Shown here: positions 47,688 to 59,962 of the stretch, in pieces
How positions within the stretch are numbered: the stretch's first letter is position 1
How the letters are laid out: every line of letters starts with the position of its first letter
Source of the DNA: Gerris lacustris
Lineage: Eukaryota > Arthropoda > Insecta > Hemiptera > Gerridae
Assembly: GCA_951217055.1 (NCBI GenBank)
Contig: OX578280.1
Span: 62,443,633 to 62,507,632, forward strand
DNA: 64,000 nucleotides
Direction: 5' to 3'
Notes under the pieces: generated by a model
Databases searched by the model: none
What the model was told of the DNA's origin: nothing
The model's input: the letters and a program-made list of their open reading frames with translations, nothing else
Program-made: the position numbers and the translations under genes

Positions 47688-48264
47688 TTTATCTACGATT
47701 GATAATAAATATAAACATTATATCTCTGTTTAGATGCGTTGAAAGTAATTATTTACGTACTTGTATTTATTGCGCATGCGCGTCTCATAGTTCTGAAGAA
47801 TTCCTCTTCTTTACCACACTAGTGCGGTAAAGAAGAGGAATTCTTCAGCTTTACGCACGATTAGCTAGTTTGTTTACATTTAACAAAACTAATTTGCTGT
47901 TCTTTTATTAAAGTAGCTGTTTATATCGAGTTTTTAGTGAAAAACAATGAGTGAATTAAATGACAGACGAAAATGGGGAGAATAATACTCCTCCAGAAAT
48001 AATTAATTCGGCAAAAAATACAACTCAAGAATTAATGCCATCTTTATCAAGAGAGAGATACGAACTTACATACAGCAAGTTTATTTTTTTCTGTATTTAT
48101 AATTAAATCTAACAATCGTAGATAAAGTTCTGTACGCAACTCGAGCGAAAACGGCATTTTGCATTGCTCGTGTGGTTTTACAACCCTCGCTGTCGCTCGG
48201 GTGCAAACTCCACACTCGCATGCAAAATGCTACTTTCCGCACTCGACGCGTAATGTACTATTAC
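47688..48264 (+). mobile_element. Family F copy 2 with 56-bp hairpin
   Basis: Inverted relative to 37190-37771 and nearly collinear with it, including the hairpin at 47793-47848 and the outer inverted pair GCATTTTGCATTGCTCGTG and CACTCGCATGCAAAATGC. The ATG at 47947 opens MSELNDRRKWGE and then stops, where copy 1 reads on longer. Confidence 0.75.
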
Positions 48265-48545
48265 GTCCTAGGCACTAAAAGATTTTTTCTTTACGGCGGG
48301 TAGTTGTCAAAACTTCCGTTAGTAGTGCTGCAGTCTTTGTAGAAATGCTTCTAGTACGATAAAAATCCGCTAGATGTCAATGCGTTTTATTTATCTTTTC
48401 TTATAGTGTAACCTGATTTTAAGGTTTCTTTTTTTAAGTCTTAAGTATGTACTAATATTTGTTATTATTATATATTGATTAGTGATTAATATTTAATGTT
48501 TTTTCATTGTCTGCTACCTCGGAAAAAATAGCATATGCTACGCGA

Positions 48546-48643
48546 CTGTGAAGTGATTTTTCTTTACCTTGGGAATATTTACTGTCTCGCTTCGCTCGAC
48601 AGTAAATGTAATTGCCGCGGTAAAGAAAAAACTCACTTCACAG
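48546..48643. repeat. 98-bp stem-loop
   Basis: CTGTGAAGTGATTTTTCTTT and its partner near 48620-48643 pair, an inner stem TTTACTGTC...GACAGTAAA follows, and the loop is TCGCTTCGCTC. It shares the TTCTTTACC/GGTAAAGAA core with the family F hairpin 0.7 kb away. Confidence 0.8.
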
Positions 48644-48650
48644 CCTTGTA

Positions 48651-49577
48651 ACATAATATACCATTTACATTTACTTTACAATGTTATTTAATTTATTTAC
48701 AAACATCAGATCGTAATAAGTTTGTACACAAAATATAATATTATTAAACAATATAGTAGCAGTAACAATTAGTAAGAACTTGAAGCTTAATGCGTTCTCC
48801 CTATTGCTAGCACCAGATAATTTTAAGGAGAGGAAGATTCGTAAATCTTGGATTAGAATATTTATGTTAATAGTTTTGACCCCTCACGAAAGGAAGGTTA
48901 TCGTAATAAGTCAGGGAAGAAAGCATTTTGGTTTTGGTTGCCGCTGAATATGGAAGTTCTGTGTAATGTTGCGTTGTGTATATTTAGTACATTTGAAATA
49001 TATATATGTATTTTTAATATAAAAATTAAAATTGTTTTCTGTTTTTTTTTTTTTTTTTTTGTGGAGTGGAGATTTGAGGTGTTTTAATAATTCTGGAATG
49101 GGATAACTGGAGAATTTCTTTTTTATGTGTAAAGTTACGGCTTATAGTAAAAAACATACGTGCGAGATTACCAGCGTATTTCGATAGTGATATAACTTAT
49201 TTGAATATTGAATATGTATTGTTTAAGTAGCATACAAAATTAAAATATAGATTTATCAATTGCTCGTTTTTGGATTTGTAGTGGCACTACTCCACTAAAA
49301 CTATTGTGTCATACTCGTGCAATTGTATAGAGGGATTGAATTTTGCTAAATTCGTGTACAGTATTGTAAACAACTTATTAATCACGACAGTACATTTTGG
49401 TGTATAGCTTATTCATAATCCCTCAACTAACTTTGTTAGTGACATTAACATTATCAATGTCGTGAGCCGATCTAAATTCAACAAACCGCAGATAAAAAAA
49501 GAATCGGTACGGTAATTAATTATATAAAAAACTTTGTTTCTTAATTATGAATGTGAATAGCTAATAGAAAGATACAA
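48651..49577. other. AT-rich stretch, nothing recognised
   Basis: A T17 run is near 49042. No terminal repeats or coding features. Confidence 0.35.
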
Positions 49578-50147
49578 AATAAAATAGACTGTCAATTAGT
49601 GTGGCACATAGCTTCCTCGCATCCTATCATGTACTTTATTGTTATATTAACATTAAAATTATTGTCATATTACTTTATTGTTTGTGTAAAAACTATTAAT
49701 AGTTTTAGCGATCTTTGACACTTCATAGCGGTGTCACTGTTAGTTTTACTAAAATATTGTAGTTGAAAAAAAAAATGTTTGTCTCAATGAATAGATGAAG
49801 TTAGATTTTCTTACCGACCTAAAATTCCAATTTTAAATTTGAAGTTCACGTTTACGCGAGCGTTGCTCATGAACGCTTGGACGGATAACGGTGTCCAATG
49901 AACTCGTACTGGGACATGTCTACCAAATTTCGTCAAACTCGGTCGACATTTACTCAAGTTATCGTCACACGTTTCATAATTCGAGGACACACAGACCGAC
50001 AGACAGACAGACAGACACGAGACCAAAAATGTTCCCTAATGTCTGAAACGGATTTCTGTCTTGGAATTCTTAAAATCGGGGACATAAAAGTTTTTCATCC
50101 CAAAAGTTAACACAATGCTTCCGTTACCTTCGGTAAGCTCGGAAGCA
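49578..50147 (-). mobile_element. Family A, subfamily 2, full-length copy
   Basis: AAATAGACTGTCAATTAGTG to the hairpin GCTTCCGTTACCTTCGG...CTCGGAAGC, collinear with 21149-21730. No protein-coding frame of note. Confidence 0.8.
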
Positions 50148-50589
50148 ATAAGTTGCTTAAACTATTGTACATGAAACATTTTTCCAGTAGTTTTACAAAA
50201 TTCAACAATCAGAAAGTTTTACTAAAGTATGGAGTTATTAAACGAGATTCATTCCCCTAAAGTAGACTTAGTTTTGTTTCTTCATCACTAATCGCCTTGG
50301 GGCCCTATGGTAAATTTTACTTTAATTTATTTTTGGTTCGGACCCCCCGGCGTTCCGGTACAATAAAATTTGCGAGTGCACCTCTGCTAAGGGCGCAATA
50401 TAAACTTATAGGTCTCAGGTTTCTTGGTAATAACAGAGGTACTACCAAATGATGCCTGCAGACTAACTTCGCTCCTAAGGAATGGGCACAAGGCACGCTT
50501 TATCAGTTCCCCCACACCTTTACTCGCGTCACATGCAAGACAAAAATCAAACCCAGTGCGATTAACTCGCATGCTTTTTGATGTACTCA

Positions 50590-50760
50590 ATGCAAGCAGC
50601 TCTCCTCTGCGAGCTACTTGCAAGATTTTTCATGTAAACAAATTACACGCATGGGAGTAATTCTCCTCTGCGAGCTACTAGTATTGTATGCTTTTTCATG
50701 TACACATGCGAGTAGCTCTCCTCTGCGAGCTACTGCATTCTTTTGTGCGAGGTACTAAAC
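50590..50760. repeat. Three tandem short hairpins
   Basis: AGCTCTCCTCTGCGAGCTAC and close variants occur at about 50598, 50660 and 50712. Each pairs GTAGCTC with GAGCTAC around TCCTCTGC. The spacers share CTTTTTCATGTA and ACACATGCGAG-like bases. Confidence 0.75.
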
Positions 50761-51179
50761 AAAACATGTGTATTTTCGCCCCATTGCAACCTCCTATTAA
50801 TTTATATGTCTTGTTTTATTCCCTATACAAATGAAGAAATAAAATAATAATAATATCTACATTCATTCATAAATAGGCATCACACTTTAAAAAATAAATT
50901 ACGTAAGATAACGGGACGATAAATACTAATCTATGTAGGTCAGACGTTTTAATTTCTATTTGGTTCGCAGCCTCTATTCAGCCTCCAGTGATTTCCTTAC
51001 CACGAAATACGTGCCTCCTCTATAACAGTAAGAAGAACTGATGGAAACAACATGACAAACTTCTTTCTATCCTTTATACAATGTAAATAACAAGAATAAG
51101 GCGGGGAAGAAAACAAGTTACTAGGAAAGAAAAATAAAGTAGATTAACCCTAAAGATTTATTAAAAAATAGACTAATAA

Positions 51180-51902
51180 TAAAGTTGATTTTGTTACTGA
51201 GTTGCTTTTGTGACACAAATGGCCATGAAATGAAAAAAAAATTCGAGGTGCGTCTTATAATGAATGCATTCTATTGTAACATGTTTAACAACCATATTCC
51301 TACGAACTTCTCTTTCAAGAGTTCCGCTGAGAATCTTGTTTTTACTTTTTATTTCCAAGTCTCTGAATTTTGCCAGGACATCATGTATGGAAAGTTAGTT
51401 CGGAAAAAATCCGCAAGTTATTTTATTTGTTTTGACATGTCCCATATTTACAATCTTCATTTTGATGGGCTTCAAATTTGTAATTTTTTATTAAGACATT
51501 AACATTGAATGACAGCGAAAAAGAAATAAATTAATTGACCTGTGACGACCAGGTTTGTTTACACTTGTGTTCTAGGTATCGGTTTAATTTTTCTGCATCT
51601 GTACTTCTTTACTTGTAGACATTTTTCTATTTCTTCTCTTACTGCCCCTACACGGGGGCATATGAATGGCACGGTTTAGATTCAGTGTTGGCGAGATCCG
51701 TGGTACAAAGATTTGTCCTTTTATAGGTTTAAGATCAGCTCCTTAGATGGTTGTCATTTATCTGAAGTAAATAAATTCGAAACTATTTTTTTTTTCAACA
51801 ACATTATATTATAACAATGACAGTTATATTATCAACATTACAATGATTCAACAAAAAATTTAAAAACGTAGTATATAAAGAGTTCAATTTATCTTGTAAT
51901 TT
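51180..51902. repeat. Family B copy 3, inverted
   Basis: GTTAGTTCGGAAAAAATCCG, ATTGAATGACAGCGAAAAAG, CCAGGTTTGTTTACACTTGT and AACGTAGTATATAAAG follow family B in reverse. The 67-codon frame of copies 1 and 2 is disrupted near 51660 (an added base at ATATGAATGGCACGG). Confidence 0.7.
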
Positions 51903-52739
51903 TTTAAAATCTAACCTTGCTATTTCTCTGCCATCATGGCTTCTGCCTCACATGTAAATAATGATTCAAATGCGCCTAACATCTAAATAAAGATTTAATA
52001 TTCCTACAATATCCATGGAAGCCTTCTAAATTTGACGTCTGAACAAGTTGTTAAAAAATAGGACGGAAGATTTTCCCTTTGTAACAGGGTGCACATTTTT
52101 AGTTCGTAAATCGGATGCGTCTTATATTCGAGGGGATATTACATTCGATGCAATACGGAATAGAATGATCAGAATGTTTCTTGTATTTTACATTGTTATC
52201 ACAATGTTTGTTGTTTTGACATTGTTATCACAATGATTGTTGTTATCACAATATTTGTTGTTCCAACCAGGCCCGTCGAGAGCCGTAGCGGGCCCCACGG
52301 CTAGACCTATATGGGCCCCCTCTTTTTACTCGTTTTTATTCGTCATTTTGGGACTTTACACTAATAACTTGTGTATTGGATTTTTCAACTCTTATAATAA
52401 GTTCTATTTTATATTTATTGTAAGTACTACTAATAAACTCTTATTACTGATAACTGCAGACATACTACTGATAAACCAAAGTAAAACAAACTCATTTTGA
52501 AGATTACAACTATTTTACCGCAGTAATGTTAAAAACCCAATTATGACTTCTATTAATATGGGTATATGAGTCATAATTATGACCTAAAATTAGACAGAAT
52601 TGTTTGAAAACATTTATAATTTCTTAGTCCACAACTAAAACACAATCTGGACTAAAAAAAGTCCTATAACTGTAAAATGTTTTTTACGTTCATTTACGTT
52701 TTATACAATTTTATTTAATATATTACAAGGGGGCTCAGC

Positions 52740-52800
52740 TCCCTACTCGATTCACTCGACAAACCCCGAAAAGCGGCCGCATCGCGGCCGCTGCCTAGAA
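52740..52800. other. GC-rich stretch in the hAT element
   Basis: GGCTCAGCTCCCTACTC and a GCGGCCGC-rich palindrome (AGCGGCCGCATCGCGGCCGC) stand out from the AT-rich context. Function unknown. Confidence 0.5.
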
Positions 52801-54108
52801 TAGAGTACAGTAGAATCCCTTGTTTTTTTTAGGAGGGGGCTAAATTTAGGATATTTGCAAATTATCATATCAAAGAAGAGGGGGTATAGAAATCAGTGGA
52901 AGTGGTAAAATCTAGATATTCTCTCATAGTAAAATAATTTAAATGTTTCTTGATGGTAGTTTATACAAACTTATCAAATTAAAATAACACTCCGTAGCAA
53001 AGAACGGGTATCCAGCTAGTAAAACATAAAATAATAATTTCGAATAAAAAGTAAAACAAACAAAGAATGTAACAGAAAATAAGCGAGAAGGAAGATTAAG
53101 GGGGTGAGAATGTTTGAGTCTATAAGATATTTCCCTCCTATATTAAAAAAATAAAACAAAAATCTTCACTTTTTGAATAGCTTTTAATTCTAAGAAAATA
53201 ACTATAAAAAAACAACAATAGTTTGATTAAGAATTTAAATAAAATTACCTCTAACCATAATCGTTGTGTAATAAGATTGTTTATTATAACAAAACATAAA
53301 TTATTCAATTTAACTTAATAGGTAAATAGAAAGAATCAATCTACCTTTATAGCTTCGCTTCGTTTTTTTCAATCCATCCTATGTATATCTTCATATTCCA
53401 TTGTATTCTCTAAATGCTGTTATAAATATACGTAGAATTTACTTTGAAAGATATTACCGTCGATATTACACTGAATAACAAATCGATCTATCTCCAAAAA
53501 CAAGATTTCAACAAAGAACAACGAACAATGAATAAAATATAAACTACATACACGAAAGATGTACTTTTCGAAAGAAAAACGTATAGAAATCAAAAAGAAA
53601 CATTTGAATTATAACACACATTACAAATATAAAGACCCGCTACCCGATTTAAAATACTTTTCCTCGATTAAGAAGTGAATTTAAAGTAAGATTCGACTAA
53701 AATTACTGTTGACCTAATTAGAGAAGTAAAAACAATATGGCCGACGCACTAAAACCATGGGACACCGACGCGTCCCAGTGACTCGCCTCTTTCAGGGCTA
53801 CCACACTACCATCGTATCAAAATTAAATAATCTAAAGTTTATTATAAAAAATTATTTAAAATAAAAATATTATAAATAATAATTATTCATCATGGTAATA
53901 TTATATTTTAAATATGTTTTTAGTTTAACCGAAACAAAATATGTTTAAGTTATTTTATTTTTTAATAATTTTGTTCGCATTATTGGTTTAACCTCATAGT
54001 ACTGTGGTAAGTGAAAAAATATTTTGTTAAGTTTAAATGAATAAATGTTTAATAAAAAGACTGTTTATTAAATCAAGTTAAATCAAATGGTATTTTAAGT
54101 TGAAAGTA

Positions 54109-54713
54109 GAACTACAGTATATGGAGCCCCTACTATACATCGCAAATCGCTACAATCGATTGTTATATTGACGCCATATTTCAATATATCCAAGTAATGT
54201 GTGATTTGCGTAATTTTACACGTTTTAACAAAAATGTGTTAGTTTCGGGTTTGAATTTAATTTTGTTAACCTTAATTTTTTGCCCTAGAATTTTGAATCG
54301 CCGCTCCACACCGCTTCGCGGAGCGCTCATTTCTAAAAAAAAAAAAAAACCCCTGCGGCTAAATCGGATTGTACGTGCCCCAGAAATTTTTCGTACTTTT
54401 TCCTACTTGATTTTAGAGAAATTATATATGTATGATTTGTTCATAGGAGAGTTTATATCCCTTTGTCTAAAAATATGTTGGAGTACAGAAAAGGGTACAC
54501 AAAATTAAGGTTTTTAATATAATATACGGGATTTTATCACCTAACCTCAAAGTGTACAATCCGATTTTACCCCCTCCTGCATATAGACCAGGTAGAGTTT
54601 CAAATCGAAATATAAAAGAGTTTAACAGACAAGATATATCGATATATTAAGTCTTGAAAGTGGTTTATACTGAGATAACGTGTTATCAGAAAGAGCCCCA
54701 TATACTGTAGTTC
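54109..54713. mobile_element. Nested TIR element, 605 bp
   Basis: GAACTACAGTATATGGAGC and GAGCCCCATATACTGTAGTTC are inverted ends. A plus-strand frame of 103 codons (54197-54508) shows no known family. No target duplication was seen. Confidence 0.6.
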
Positions 54714-54724
54714 AGCCGTCAAGG

Positions 54725-55760
54725 TATATGTGTATGTTCTATATACAAATCTACAGTTTTGCTCCGATCTCGATGAAAATTTGCATATTTGATCATCAAA
54801 GCAAGGAGAAACTCACTGTCTACATAGAATTTAGAAATTTAAATTTTGGTACACAGGGGTATAAGTATGGGGTAAACACAAGTGATGAATACGGGGTCAA
54901 AGTAATGAATACCCTTCATGATGCATATCATTCAAAAGCTCTTTAAGAGTACAGTAATTGTTATTATATACATTTAAGGGGGTTAATTAAATTTTTACGT
55001 TTTTGGTAGTTTTCATACTACGGAAAGTTAAATTTTAATTTAAATCAAATTATAATTATTATTAACTTCGGGAAACAGACAGTGAAAAATACACTCCTGT
55101 GCCGGGATCCCGGCACAGGAGTGTATTTTTCACTGTCTGTTTCCCGTAGTTAATAATAATTATAATTTGATTTACATTTAAGGGGGTAAAATGTAAAAAT
55201 ACATCTAAAAGTCAACGTATGTGTGTATGTTCTTTATACAAATCTACAGTTCTTGTCTGATCTCGATGAAAATTTTTACACTTGACCTTCAAATCAATGG
55301 GAAGGTCACAGTCTACATGAATTTTCGAAATTTAAATTTTGGCACTCAGGGGTACGGGGTACAACTCAAGTGATGAATATGGGGTCAAAGTAATGAATAC
55401 CCTTCATGATGCATATCATTCAAAAGCTCTTTAAGAGTACAGTAATTGTTATTATATACATTTAAGGGGGTAAAATGTAAAAATACATCTAAAAGTCAAC
55501 GTATGTGTGTATGTTCTTTATACAAATCTACAGTTCTTGTCTGATCTCGATGAAAATTTTTACACTTGACCTTCAAATCAATGGGAAGGTCACAGTCTAC
55601 ATGAATTTTCGAAATTTAAATTTTGGCACTCAGGGGTACGGGGTACAACTCAAGTGATGAATATGGGGTCAAAGTAATGAATACCCTTCATGATGCAAAC
55701 CGTTCAAAAGCTCTTTCAGAGTACAGTAATTGTTGTTATCTACAGTTTTGTCATATTGTC
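54725..55760. repeat. Family G: three tandem units, two of 284 bp
   Basis: AACGTATGTGTGTATGTTC, CTTCATGATGCATATCATTC and TTTAAGAGTACAGTAATTG occur in each. Units 2 and 3 (about 55177-55460, 55461-55744) are nearly identical; unit 1 (54725-55010) is more diverged. Confidence 0.85.
55042..55173. repeat. 132-bp near-perfect palindrome without loop
   Basis: The left arm starts AAATCAAATTATAATTATTA and passes AAACAGACAGTGAAAAATAC to the centre CCGGGATCCCGG. The right arm mirrors it with one mismatch in 66 pairs. It sits between family G units 1 and 2. A version lacking the GC-rich middle is at 24921-24973. Confidence 0.95.
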
Positions 55761-55916
55761 ATTTAGGAGGGGGGTAAATTTGGGATATTGTAAACCATTG
55801 TAGTATCTTTCAGGCTAGCATGCCGGATTTTTCAACCATACATGGTTGAAAATGAATGGTGGTGTATTTAATATTTTTTCAACTTTGGATATGTCCAAAT
55901 AAAACTGAATAAATCA

Positions 55917-56120
55917 TTAATCATTGATTTTGTTGACTGCTTGGTATGGATCACTCAAGTTTCCAATCACACTGTCAATTAAAACATAAAAAACTTCAAC
56001 TTTGAAGCGATTTTCTGGGTTCTCTGTGGATTTTTCTTGAAACCCTTCGGGATAAGGTTTAGTAATTTTTCGCTTCTCAGTCTCGGTACCGGGAAATTCT
56101 CTCGCAAACTTAATCACCAC
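55917..56120 (-). pseudogene. hAT transposase fragment
   Basis: The 67-codon frame contains NRFKVEVFYVLIDSVIGNL, close to the FKVEVFxVxIDSLIxEL pattern of hAT transposases of the zinc-finger/DUF4371 type. It stops at 55917 and no continuation of convincing length was found. It lies at the right end of the hAT element, in the expected minus orientation. Confidence 0.75.
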
Positions 56121-56569
56121 ACTTGGCTGACAACTTTAATATTAACTAATATTATTTTTAATTATTATTATTTAATTATTTAATATTTCAATCATAAATA
56201 TTGGCGTGATTGGGTGTTCGGGGCTTTGGATCGGGGCCCTTTAGGGGAGGTCCGGGCCCCCCGTCATCAGCCGTACCTGCCGCCCCCTCTCGACGGGCCT
56301 GGTTCCAACATTGTTATCACAATTTTTTAAAGATTTTCTCAGACCGATCAAATTTTTTCATTTTAAAGAAGAGCCACGCGATACTAATTCTCAGTTATAG
56401 CTAATTTTTATTGGTATGTATTTATATAATAAGCTATTAGATTGAGTTATCGTGAGATACAGTCTATAGAATGGTCGGCTTTGTTAAAGGTATACATTTG
56501 CCAGAGGGCGCTTCCCCCCACCCTTCACGCCGTGACTAGCTCTACAACTCTACACTAGGACCAACTGGG

Positions 56570-56889
56570 TTTTACTTCAGTCTGGCCGGCCTTCTCGAAC
56601 CGGTAACATCGGTCTTACAGTGGGACTGTGCGCTCTCGCGTCCTCAACATTATACAACTACTTCGTAAAATATTCCAAATCACCTGTTGAACACTAAACA
56701 CGTTATAACTTTTTCTTTATCTCTTATCATATTAATTTAATTTATTTTTAACAGTAATCGTGAGAAGTAAATAAATAATTGTTAAATTTAATTCAGTTTT
56801 GTTTCTTATTTGAGAAGAAATTTTATCAAGACAGAGAGAAAAAAAATCCGGTGCCAATCTAGTTTTATTTAAAGAACGACCAAAATTCG
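56570..56889 (+). other. Possible 5' UTR exon of an unseen gene
   Basis: ACTTCAGTCTGGCCGG starts a GC-richer stretch, with a TCAGT initiator-like site. It ends at TTCG|GTGAGTTATT, a strong donor at 56890. The following 1.6 kb is unusually free of repeats, as expected of a first intron. No ORF. The claim is inferred from layout alone. Confidence 0.3.
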
Positions 56890-58493
56890 GTGAGTTATTA
56901 TACCTATATTTTATATTATATTTATTTAATTTTTTTTCTTTTAGCTTAAATAATAATTCCTTTGATAAAATTGTAGAAAAATAAATATAGATAACAGAAT
57001 AAAAATATATACATTAACCATAAAAAGGTATTAGAAGTACAGGAGAATGAATATATTATATTTCATAACTAAATAAAATAAATAGTAAAATAATAAATTT
57101 ATAAATAAGTACCTACACATTATTTTAGAAAAAATAAAAATGATTTAGAAGAAATCGTGTTGTACTGGTAAATAACAACAGTACAAAAAAATAAAGGTTT
57201 GCTTCGTAAAATTATAACGAAAATAAGGAATGCATCATAAAATTATTATTAAAATAAGGAATGTTTCGTAATATACTAAAAAAAAATAAGGAATGCTTCG
57301 TCAAATTATAATAAAAATAAGGAATGTTTCGTAAAATAATTTCGCAACTAATCTATGTTTATTTGCGAATTGTTGTTAATTTTATTTATGAGAAATTATT
57401 ATGTATAGATATCATAATTTAATTCTGGAGATATCATTAATTTCAGGATTCTCTTGAAAATAATTTATTACCGGTATAAAAATTGACTTAAAATCTGCCA
57501 CATTAACATTTTTATCCGATTATAAACAACTATAGAAAAGGCTATTCAATTCCCTTTTTAAATAAATTATTTTAAGTTTAGCAACTTCTAATTTGAAAAT
57601 TTTAAATTTAGAAAAGGTTGGTGAAGACCATATTTTGCTGAAAAATTCCAATTTATATTAGAGCTATGTTTTATAGAAAATTTATATATCTTTTTTTTTA
57701 TATAAAACCATATAAGTTTTTAAATAAAATTACCTAACTACTTCTTTATAATTTTAGAAAATGTCCAATGTACACATCTTTCTCTACATGTAGAATTTAA
57801 ATGCATACTATTATTATTATTATTACCGATTTGTTATTTTTTTTAAACAAAAAATATTCTTCACGAAATATCGACTTTAACTCTTTTCTATTTTTACATT
57901 TACACTACCCATGGAAATTAAGAAACGAAAGCCATTTAAATAAATATATAAAAGGGTTAAATTATTATATTTATAAGTTGTGTACATGCAAAATACTAAT
58001 TTACACTTGACTATGAGTTAGTGATAAATTTTATTTAAAACACGTTAGCCTTTGCTGTAAAATATTTGTTATAAATAACCCTATTAATTATTGTTTATTG
58101 TATAGCTTATCAAATTTATTGTTTCGCGTAATAATTCACGTTTTTATCGTTAGAGTTATTAAAAATTCAATTTTTAATCTTAGTAATTTTTTTCCTGCCA
58201 CTCTAGACAATAATTACAATTTTAACATGAAAAAAAACCAAATATTTCTTAATAACTTCTAATACAATTTACAATTTTTATATTTCTATAGGTATATGCA
58301 TGATATATTAAATTGAAAAATAATAAGTTTCAGAATAAAATGTATCCTAGCTTCTTATCTTATCAAGTCGATAAAAGATAAACCATTTTATCTTTATTTA
58401 TTATTTACTCTGTTAACTGTTGACAAAGTTAAAATATTTCAGAAAAAAATAAACATCTGATAGTTTCTGCATCTGCATAAAAATATTTATTTA
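56890..58493. other. Low-repeat AT-rich stretch
   Basis: A short tandem (AATAAGGAATG(C/T)(T/A)TCGTAAAAT) repeats four times at 57185-57340. Otherwise no repeats, ORFs or RNA motifs; it may be intron. Confidence 0.5.
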
Positions 58494-58735
58494 TTTTGCT
58501 TCCAAGCTTATCGAAGGTATAAGAGAAACCATAATAATCGTTCTGAAGTACGGACATTTTTTATGTCTCTGATTTCAAAAAATTCTAGATAGAAATCCGT
58601 TTCATACACGCGCGAAAGTTTTTGATCCGCGTCTGACGATGTGTCCAACTTTTTTGTAAACTAACATTACCTTAAAAACTACTCGTCCGATGTTAATAAT
58701 AATTTGTTTGTTACGCAGTCACAACCAAATCCGTT
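58494..58735 (+). repeat. Worn family A fragment
   Basis: GCTTCCAAGCTTATCGAAGG, GAAATCCGTTTCATACACGC and ACTACTCGTCCGATGTTAAT keep the order of family A. Confidence 0.6.
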
Positions 58736-58897
58736 GTACGATTTTCATCAAATTTGGCAAGGATGTAAATAAGTCATTAATTCGATGTGTAAAGTTTTTT
58801 ATTATTATGAATTTATTTTTGCTACCGAGCTACTACTGATTATATTACTGTGATTATTGTGATAGTTATATTATTGTGATAGTTCATGTCATAGTTA

Positions 58898-59327
58898 ATG
58901 CGAAGCAATGTGATAGTTCTGAAGATGGAAAATATTTTATGTCTCCGATTTCAAATATACCAAGACAGAAATCCGTTTCATACATACGGGAACATTTTTG
59001 GTTCCGTGTGTGTCTGTCTGTCGTTTTGGTCGCTCAAATTTTGCGAACCAACATATCGTAAAAACTACTCGTCCGATTTTAGTGAAATTTATAATGTAGG
59101 TCACAATTAGCCCATTGTTTGTCCCATATAAGTTTCAACCTTCTGCGCTCATTTGTTGCTCTTCCCCACGCTCACAAACATACATTTATTTACACCTATT
59201 GATTCAAAAGTACTTATCTGATTCGTATGAAACGTTTACAGTACATCGAAAGTAACTCGCAGATAGCCCCAGATTAATTTGAACGGTCTGCGCTCTTAAA
59301 CTTTTGCTAAATTTATACTTTAATTCA

Positions 59328-59374
<47 letters not shown>

Positions 59375-59502
59375 GACAGATTAAAAATCGGGGGAAACAA
59401 ACGAATTAGGCAATAATAGCTTGTAAAAGCATAAATTCAATAAAGTACGTGATACGATGCAAGGAAGCGATGTGCCACACCTATTGGCAGTTTATTTTAT
59501 TT
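58898..59502 (+). mobile_element. Family A copy with a 40-A run
   Basis: From TGCGAAGCAATGTGATAG through GGTTCCGTGTGTGTCTGTCT and GAACCAACATATCG to the end CACACCTATTGGCAG. A 40-A run (59331-59370) sits at the same place as the T/A runs in other copies. Confidence 0.8.
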
Positions 59503-59962
59503 ATTAAGCGAGGCCTGCTATTCATAGAATTACTAGTACTAAGTGTAAATTATTATAATTTATTGGTTTTTCCCAGAAATTATTCGAAATAATTTTATGA
59601 TTGCCATCCGAATTTCCTTAGCAAATGAATTAGAGTTATCAATATTTAATTGTAAGCCTTGAAATGAAAAAGAAAAGCTCCTTCTGTTACTTTAAATTAT
59701 TTATTCAAGTTAAACCGAATTATTCCACTGTTAATAATGTGACACGAAAAAAGGCTTACGTAAAAGCCTAATTGTTCCATTTTCCTAATTAATGAGACTT
59801 TTAGAGAATTAAGGTGTCAGTTCATTGTATTATTGCCTCTTCGGAGTTAAAACGTTACCTTTCTTTTGTTCGTAGGATCTTGTAAAACTTTTAAAATTGT
59901 AATACATTTTCTGACCCTTATTGATTTTTAACTTAATAAGCTATTTCCCATTTACCTACATT

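Larger units (their letters stand above)
52268..56301 (-). mobile_element. 4034-bp hAT element with 8-bp target duplication
   Basis: Ends CAGGCCCGTCGAGAG and CTCTCGACGGGCCTG are perfect inverted repeats. GTTCCAAC flanks both sides (52260-52267, 56302-56309), the 8-bp signature of hAT elements. A transposase relic lies at 55917-56120. The body also contains a nested TIR element (54109-54713), family G tandem units and a long palindrome, so it has been a target for other insertions. Confidence 0.9.
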
